Positions 7,684-12,045 of a DNA stretch of 12,045 nt are shown in pieces. Below the pieces are notes generated by a model, which was not told where the DNA came from, searched no databases, and worked only from the letters and a program-made list of their open reading frames with translations. The first letter of the stretch is position 1; each line of letters opens with the position of its first letter. The stretch is from an uncultured Actinomyces sp. Its GTDB lineage: Bacteria; Actinomycetota; Actinomycetes; Actinomycetales; Actinomycetaceae. The stretch is from assembly GCA_915069725.1 (NCBI GenBank), contig CAJZFF010000018.1, positions 1 through 12,045 of the forward strand. Reading direction: 5' to 3'. The translations under genes and the position numbers were made by a program.

Positions 7684-7929
7684 ATGGCCACGTACGAAGA
7701 GCGCCTCGCCTCCATGAAGGCACAGCGTCAGGACAACGGCGGCGTCAAGGGCCTGTACCACGCCAACATCAACGTCCTGGACCGCAACACCCTCGAGGAC
7801 GCGATGGAGCACCCGGAGAACTACCCGAACCTCACGGTTCGCGTCTCCGGCTACGCCGTCAACTTCGTCAAGCTGACTCGCGAGCAGCAGCTTGACGTTC
7901 TTCACCGCACCTTCCACTCCCAGGCCTGA
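7684..7929 (+). CDS. grcA: Stand-alone glycyl radical subunit of pyruvate formate-lyase (GrcA-like)
   Basis: 81-aa protein supplying the glycyl radical to PflB. From residue 25 onward ([20 protein letters not shown] and so on) it reads as the C-terminal domain of E. coli PflB, with the radical loop RVSGYA at 53-58 (radical glycine Gly56) and the family ending [17 protein letters not shown]. Residues 1-23, [20 protein letters not shown] and on, are charged and not part of the normal PflB tail; they may be a docking segment. E. coli GrcA/YfiD (127 aa) is a spare part that restores oxygen-cleaved PFL. Here the upstream PflB lacks the domain altogether, so this protein should be an obligatory subunit. 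It lies 76 bases after pflB and 23 before pflA, the activase that would install its radical. Codon bias as strong as pflB. The name grcA follows homology; the role as permanent subunit is inferred. Confidence 0.93.
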   Translation: MATYEERLASMKAQRQDNGGVKGLYHANINVLDRNTLEDAMEHPENYPNLTVRVSGYAVNFVKLTREQQLDVLHRTFHSQA

Positions 7930-7952
7930 GCCCTGGAGCACGGCGAGCGGTC

Positions 7953-8828
7953 ATGACGCAGACCACGACGACCGTGCGCGACGGCGGTCGGGACCAGGAC
8001 TTCCTGGCCCCGGCCGCCCGTTTGCGCGGGGCGGGTATCGGCGGGCTCGAGGAGCTGACGGATCTTCAACGCTCGGAGCGCCTGGCTCGGATGCGCGATG
8101 GCGAGCTGGGCTCGATCCACTCCTGGGAGCTCGTGACCGCGGTGGACGGTCCCGGCACCCGGATGACGGTCTTCCTCAACGGATGCCCTCTGCGGTGCCA
8201 GTACTGCCACAATCCCGACACCTTCCTCATGAAGGACGGGGAACCGGTGGAGGCCGAGGAGCTTCTCCGCCGCATGCGCCGCTACCGGGGGGTGTTCCGC
8301 GCGTCCAAGGGCGGGATCACGCTGTCGGGCGGTGAGGTCCTCATGCAGCCGGCCTTCGCGGGCAGGCTCTTGGCCGGGGCCAAGAAGATGGGCATCCACA
8401 CCTGCATCGACACCTCAGGGTTCCTGGGTGCCAATGCCAGCGATGAGATGCTCGACAACATCGACCTGGTCCTGCTCGACGTCAAGAGCGGTGACGAGGA
8501 GACCTACAAGAAGGTGACGGGGCGCTCCTTGGCCCCGACCATCACCTTCGGTGACCGTCTGGCGGCCAAGGGGATCGAGATCTGGGCCCGGTTCGTGCTG
8601 GTCCCGGACCTGACGGATGCCCCTGAGAACGTCCACAACGTGGCCCGGATCATTGAGCGCTGGGGCTCGGTCAGCCGTGTTGAGGTGCTGCCCTTCCACC
8701 AGATGGGTACCGACAAGTGGGACGCCCTGGGACTGACGTATCAGCTTCGTGACACCAGGCCCCCGGAGCCGGAGCTGGTGGAGTCCACTCGCGCGATCTT
8801 CCGTTCCTACGGCTTCGAGGTTCACTGA
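7953..8828 (+). CDS. pflA: Pyruvate formate-lyase activating enzyme (radical SAM)
   Basis: Uses S-adenosylmethionine and a [4Fe-4S] cluster to abstract hydrogen from the radical glycine. Here the target glycine sits on the separate GrcA-like protein rather than on PflB. 291 aa. Seen: the cluster motif CPLRCQYC with Cys78, Cys82 and Cys85, the SAM-binding SGGE at 125-128, GIHTCIDTSGF, LVLLDVKSGDEETY, and the C-terminal EVLPFHQMGTDKW with YQLRDTRPP, all closely following E. coli PflA. The first 46 residues are an extension compared with E. coli (246 aa); I recall similar extensions in bifidobacterial activases, so the long start is kept, although the ribosome site is weak (GGAG at 7935-7938, 14 bases away). 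A start at Met47 (8091) would give 245 aa. Last gene of the operon, followed by a strong hairpin. Confidence 0.95.
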   Translation: MTQTTTTVRDGGRDQDFLAPAARLRGAGIGGLEELTDLQRSERLARMRDGELGSIHSWELVTAVDGPGTRMTVFLNGCPLRCQYCHNPDTFLMKDGEPVEAEELLRRMRRYRGVFRASKGGITLSGGEVLMQPAFAGRLLAGAKKMGIHTCIDTSGFLGANASDEMLDNIDLVLLDVKSGDEETYKKVTGRSLAPTITFGDRLAAKGIEIWARFVLVPDLTDAPENVHNVARIIERWGSVSRVEVLPFHQMGTDKWDALGLTYQLRDTRPPEPELVESTRAIFRSYGFEVH

Positions 8829-8883
8829 GGCCTGCGAAGGTCACTGGTTTCTCGAGCCGAGCTCCTCTGGCGAGAATCACGTC

Positions 8884-8915
8884 GTGCGCCGTCCACGTCG
8901 CCGTGGGCGGCGCAC
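8884..8915. terminator. Bidirectional hairpin terminator between pflA and the RNase D gene
   Basis: Arms 8884-8897 and 8902-8915 pair over 14 bp with a single G-T position around the tetraloop TCGC. It sits midway in the 111-base gap between two convergent genes. No U-tract follows on either strand, as is common in high-GC actinobacteria. It is the strongest hairpin I find in the window. Confidence 0.75.
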
Positions 8916-8939
8916 TGCGGTACGCGCGGTGACGGCGTG

Positions 8940-10262
8940 TCAGCCCAGTGCTGTGGCGAGGGCGGGGGAGGCCTGCTCGATCTGCCACGGCCTAGCTCCC
9001 ATGGCGGCCAGGCGCTCACTGATCTCCTGAGCAGTGATCCTGCTGGTACGTCCGGCTTCGATCTCCGCGCCGAGGTCCCAGGCCAGATGACGTTGGCACT
9101 CCGGGGTCAGGAGGAGCTCCTGGGGCACGCGGATCTCCTCAGCGCGCCGCCTGATGGCCGCGCGTACCTCGGTGAGCCGCTCGGCGGCCGCGGCGTGGTG
9201 GCGCTGCCAGGAGCGCGGATGGGGGAGCTCGCCGGGTGCCAGTGGTGCGCGGGTGGGGGGAAGCTCGTCGTCGGGCAGCTCCAGGGCGCGTTCGATGGCC
9301 CTCCACCAGCGCTCCTGGTTCTGGCGCGCCTGCCGGGAGGAGAACTCCTTGAGGGCGCTCATCTTGCGTCGTGACCGGGGGCGGGCGACGGCGGCGGCGA
9401 CGAGTGCTTGGTGAGGCAGGACCTTGGAGGGGGTGCGGTCCAGCTCCGCGGCCAGCTGCTCGCGTGAGTTCCACAGCTCGCGCAGGATGGCCAGTGAGCG
9501 GGGGGAGCGCACGGAGCTTCCTGCTCGGGGGGTCTTGCGCCATGGGTCGACCTTGGCCGGTCTGGCCGGTTTGGTGCGCACGTGCTCGAACTCTTGGGCG
9601 GCCCACTGGTCCTTGCCGGCTGCGTCGAGCTCGGTGGCCAGGGCATCGCGCAGGTCGATGAGCAGCTCGACGTCGAGGGCGGCGTAGGTGAGCCAGGAGG
9701 CGGGCAGGGGACGGGTGGACCAGTCCGCGGCCGCGTGGTCCTTGGCCAGGCGCAGGCCCAGGGTCTCCTCAATGACGGCGCCGAGCCCCACGTGCTGCCG
9801 GCCCAGGAGGCGAGCCGCCAGCTCGGTGTCGAACAGGGAGGTGGCCCTCAGGCCGAGGGCGGTCAAGCAGGGGATGTCCTGGTCGGCGGCGTGGAGGATC
9901 CACTCGGGTCCGTCGAGGGCTGCAGCCAGCTCGGTCAGGGGCCCGGTGGTGACCGGATCGATGAGCAGGGTGCCGACGCCGTCCCGGCGCAGCTGGATGA
10001 GGTAGGCGTCCTGTCCGTAGCGGAAGCCGGAGGCCCGTTCGGCGTCAACGGCGACGGGGCCGCGACCGTCGGCCAGAAGGTGGGCGACCCGGCTCAGGTC
10101 GGTGGGAGTACTGGTGATCTTGGGCAGACCGTCCCGGGGACGCGGGTAGGCGACGACATCGTGAGGACTGATGGGATGGTCCGTCGTCCCGGGGGGTACG
10201 GCTGGGCGCGGCACGGCCGAGGAAACGGCTGGGCGGAGAGTGTCGGTTGCGCGGGTCGTCAC
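8940..10262 (-). CDS. rnd: RNase D-like 3'-5' exoribonuclease with HRDC domain
   Basis: DEDDy-type exonuclease, expected to trim the 3' ends of stable RNAs. 440 aa. Seen: Exo I with Asp73 and Glu75 (VAVDAERASG), Exo II with Asp129 (HAADQDIPCL), Exo III as Tyr193-x3-Asp197 (LTYAALDVELL), so the metal site is complete. An HRDC nucleic-acid-binding domain lies about 254-330 (SPRSLAILRELWNSREQLA), then an actinobacterial C-terminal domain 345-440. The first 45 residues are proline-rich and probably disordered. The GTG start overlaps the DUF3000 stop as GTGA, indicating translational coupling. This is the equivalent of M. tuberculosis Rv2681, which follows Rv2680 (the DUF3000 equivalent) and converges on dxs1. 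The tRNA-maturation role is taken from E. coli RNase D and is not proven for this branch. Confidence 0.93.
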   Translation of the reverse strand: MTTRATDTLRPAVSSAVPRPAVPPGTTDHPISPHDVVAYPRPRDGLPKITSTPTDLSRVAHLLADGRGPVAVDAERASGFRYGQDAYLIQLRRDGVGTLLIDPVTTGPLTELAAALDGPEWILHAADQDIPCLTALGLRATSLFDTELAARLLGRQHVGLGAVIEETLGLRLAKDHAAADWSTRPLPASWLTYAALDVELLIDLRDALATELDAAGKDQWAAQEFEHVRTKPARPAKVDPWRKTPRAGSSVRSPRSLAILRELWNSREQLAAELDRTPSKVLPHQALVAAAVARPRSRRKMSALKEFSSRQARQNQERWWRAIERALELPDDELPPTRAPLAPGELPHPRSWQRHHAAAAERLTEVRAAIRRRAEEIRVPQELLLTPECQRHLAWDLGAEIEAGRTSRITAQEISERLAAMGARPWQIEQASPALATALG

Positions 10263-10864
10263 CTGGCGACTCCGGCGAGGGTGAGCGGGTGGACCGCGGC
10301 CGGTTCGTGGCCGGAGGCGACCAGGAGGAGCTCGTGCCAGGCGGTCAGGTGGGGGCCGAGCTGGGCGGTCGTAGGGGACCAGGAGGCTCGGATCTCCGCG
10401 TGGGCACAGGAGTCAGTGAGAGTCCGTCCGCCAAAGGTCTCCGACAAGACCCTGGTGACGGTTCCCACGAGTGCCCGGTAACCGGCGCGGGAGTCCTCGA
10501 GACCATCGGTGAGCCAGCTCCAGGCGGCGGACTCGAAGACGGGGTCCATGCCGATCTCGTTGTCGATGCGGGCGCGCGCCTGCACCACGATGCGGAAGTC
10601 CCCGTCCCAGGCCTCTTGGCCGTCGGGGTCGTGGAGGACGACGAAGCGTCCGGTGGCCACGGGGGTGGCTCCTACTGTCTCCACCGTCTCAGCGCTCAGG
10701 GCGGCGGAGAAGGGGGCCAGCTTCTTGGGGGCGGGCACCTCCTCCATGAGGAGCCCTCGGGGGCGGGGCGCGTCGCGAAGGGACAGGAGTGCTTCCTCGA
10801 ATCGTTCGGGGATGCCACCTGCCTCGTTCTGACGCGGCCTACCGTTGACTGTCACGGATGCCAC
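10259..10864 (-). CDS. DUF3000 family protein
   Basis: Actinobacterial protein of unknown function, 201 aa, without signal peptide, membrane helix or recognisable catalytic motif. Seen: a soluble alpha/beta sequence with FEEALLSLRDA near the start, the core GRFVVLHDPDGQEAWDGDFRIVVQARA, then ESAAWSWLTDGLED and a helical C-terminus with ASWSP and LTAWHELLLVASG. These are the conserved blocks I associate with DUF3000. Its frequent place just before the HRDC/RNase D gene, kept here with a four-base overlap, suggests a joint role in RNA metabolism, which is inference. The GTG at 10864 has no ribosome site; a second in-frame GTG at 10855 follows a -10-like TAGCGT by seven bases and may be a leaderless start, giving 198 aa. 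Confidence 0.85.
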   Translation of the reverse strand: MASVTVNGRPRQNEAGGIPERFEEALLSLRDAPRPRGLLMEEVPAPKKLAPFSAALSAETVETVGATPVATGRFVVLHDPDGQEAWDGDFRIVVQARARIDNEIGMDPVFESAAWSWLTDGLEDSRAGYRALVGTVTRVLSETFGGRTLTDSCAHAEIRASWSPTTAQLGPHLTAWHELLLVASGHEPAAVHPLTLAGVAR

Positions 10865-10868
10865 GCTA
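10863..10868 (-). promoter_or_regulatory. Candidate -10 for a leaderless DUF3000-rnd transcript
   Basis: TAGCGT on the minus strand (fits TANNNT), seven bases before the in-frame GTG at 10855-10853. The distance is right for transcription starting at that GTG, and no Shine-Dalgarno is seen. The -35 is poor. Confidence 0.3.
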
Positions 10869-11020
10869 GTGCGCTACCGCAGTGGGCACATGAAGCCACG
10901 CCGCTGGGAGGGTTGCATTGTGTCAACGAGGTGCCTGCCTTTCTGAACGGATGTGCATCGGCCGCCTCCGGTTCGCCGGTATCTGGTCAGCCGGCTGGGG
11001 AAGCCGCCTGGCGGGACTGG

Positions 11021-12045
11021 TCAGCGTCGGGCGATGAGCGTCTGTCCGGCTGGCAGGCAGGACGGGTCGGAGCCGACCGGGGCCCAGGACAGGAGCACCT
11101 CGCTCAGCTCGGGAGCGGGCCGTGGCCTCCCGGAGAGGTTGGTGACCACGACGATGTCCTCGTAGGTCACGGTGACAACGTCGTCGGCCTCATCGATCTG
11201 CGGCCACGCGGTGCGCTGGGACCAGGCCAGCTCGCGGCGCAGGGCGGTCAGTGCCCGGTACCAGGCCAGCATGCGGGTGTGCTCGGTCTGCTCAAGCTCG
11301 GACCAGTCCAGGCGCGAGGTCTCGACGGTCGCGGCGTCCTGGGGGTCGGGGATCTCGTCGGCGTCCCAGCCGAAGCCGGCGAACTCCCGTGCGCGCCCCT
11401 GGCTGACGCTGCGGGCCAGGTCCTCCTCCTCGTGGTCGGTGAAGAACTGGAAGGGGGTGCGGGTTCCCCACTCCTCGCCCATGAAGAGCATGGGCGTGTA
11501 GGGCGACAGGAGCACCAGGGCGGCAGTGGCGGCCAGGGCGGCGTCGTCGAGACCGGCCGAGGGACGGTCCCCGACGGCTCGGTTGCCGATCTGGTCGTGG
11601 TTGGATCCGAAGACGACGAAGCGCCTGGGGTCGGTGTCCTCGGGGACGGGGGCGCCCCAGACCCGGTCCCGGAAGGTGGACCAGGTGCCGTTGTGGAGGA
11701 AGGCGCCGCTGTAGGCCTTGGTCCATGCCCCGGGCTCGGCGAAGTCGGCGTAGTAGCCCTGCGCCTCCCCGGTGATCCGTACGTGCAGGGCGTGGTGGAC
11801 GTCGTCGGCCCACTGGGCGGTCATACCCAGGCTGGGAGTTGCGGCGGGGGGCTCCTGGTCGGTGGGGGTGATGACTCCGACGTCGTTGAGGTCGGCCTCG
11901 GCCACCAGGCTCAGGGGGCGGCCCAGCTCGGCCGACAGCGCGGCCACGGCGTCGGAGAGCTCGGCCAGGACGTGCGCCTGGGGTGGGTCGGCGGCTGCGG
12001 CGTCGTCCTTGATCTCGTGGATGGCGTCCAGCCTCAGGGCGTCGA
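11021..12045 (-). CDS. treZ: Malto-oligosyltrehalose trehalohydrolase, C-terminal part (5' end outside the window)
   Basis: GH13 cytoplasmic enzyme releasing trehalose from maltooligosyl-trehalose made by TreY, in the TreYZ pathway from glycogen or maltodextrin. 340 codons are visible, in frame to the window edge. Seen: the nucleophile region DALRLDAIHEI right at the edge (Asp at about 12028), the acid/base glutamate in SLVAEADLNDVG, AQWADDVHHALHVRITGEAQGYYADF typical of TreZ, GSNHDQIGNRA with the transition-state Asp, then SPYTPMLFMGEEWG and PFQFFTDHEEED, all TreZ rather than glycogen-debranching (TreX/GlgX) signatures. The C-terminal beta domain ends at ...GQTLIARR. The N-terminal third or more is missing. 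The 156-base gap to DUF3000 holds only short weak inverted repeats (for example CCGG-TTCG-CCGG) and no clear terminator. treX and treY neighbours would be expected upstream, outside this window. Confidence 0.94.
   Translation of the reverse strand, partial: DALRLDAIHEIKDDAAAADPPQAHVLAELSDAVAALSAELGRPLSLVAEADLNDVGVITPTDQEPPAATPSLGMTAQWADDVHHALHVRITGEAQGYYADFAEPGAWTKAYSGAFLHNGTWSTFRDRVWGAPVPEDTDPRRFVVFGSNHDQIGNRAVGDRPSAGLDDAALAATAALVLLSPYTPMLFMGEEWGTRTPFQFFTDHEEEDLARSVSQGRAREFAGFGWDADEIPDPQDAATVETSRLDWSELEQTEHTRMLAWYRALTALRRELAWSQRTAWPQIDEADDVVTVTYEDIVVVTNLSGRPRPAPELSEVLLSWAPVGSDPSCLPAGQTLIARR

Noticed and set aside
8091..8828. A short pflA starting at Met47 (245 aa, the E. coli length)
   Set aside because: The nearest GGAG is 12 bases away, and the preceding residues (GGLEELTDLQRSERLARMRDGE) resemble the extension I recall in other actinobacterial activases. 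It remains possible.
1..12045. CRISPR arrays, tRNA/rRNA genes, insertion sequences, attachment sites
   Set aside because: No regularly spaced repeats, no cloverleaf or rRNA sequence, and no transposase or terminal inverted repeats were seen, including at the edges of the pfl operon.

Overview
The window is high-GC DNA from a fermentative actinobacterium. The actinobacterial DUF3000-HRDC/RNase D pair next to dxs, a pyruvate formate-lyase (PFL) operon with a Bifidobacterium/Actinomyces-type activase, and the TreZ route to trehalose together suggest a facultative anaerobe of the Actinomycetaceae (Actinomyces-like). The family assignment is inference; no 16S or marker gene is present.

Layout. 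Positions 1-662 (-) hold the N-terminal 220 codons of a ClC-type chloride channel/antiporter. It overlaps by one base the end of an S9 prolyl-oligopeptidase-family peptidase (662-2689, -). A 370-base divergent intergenic region follows. Next is dxs (3060-5117, +), the first step of the MEP isoprenoid pathway. A second long intergenic region (5118-5492) carries several inverted repeats and leads into a three-gene operon: pflB (5493-7607), a small glycyl-radical-domain gene (grcA-like, 7684-7929) and pflA (7953-8828). A strong hairpin at 8884-8915 separates the operon from the convergent pair HRDC/RNase D (8940-10262, -) and DUF3000 (10259-10864, -), which overlap as GTGA. The right end (11021-12045, -) is the C-terminal part of treZ, cut by the window edge.

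The most striking point is that PFL is encoded in two pieces. PflB stops right before the C-terminal glycyl radical domain. That domain, with its RVSGYA loop, is a separate 81-aa protein with its own ribosome binding site, followed directly by the activating enzyme. The active enzyme must therefore be assembled from a thiyl (Cys-Cys) subunit and an exchangeable radical subunit, a permanent version of the rescue that E. coli GrcA/YfiD performs on oxygen-cleaved PFL. The operon also sits between dxs and the RNase D gene, which are convergent direct neighbours in Mycobacterium tuberculosis (Rv2680, Rv2681, dxs1), so it looks like an insertion into a conserved actinobacterial gene order. A pair of GGGAC-N4-GTCCT palindromes upstream of pflB is a candidate operator.
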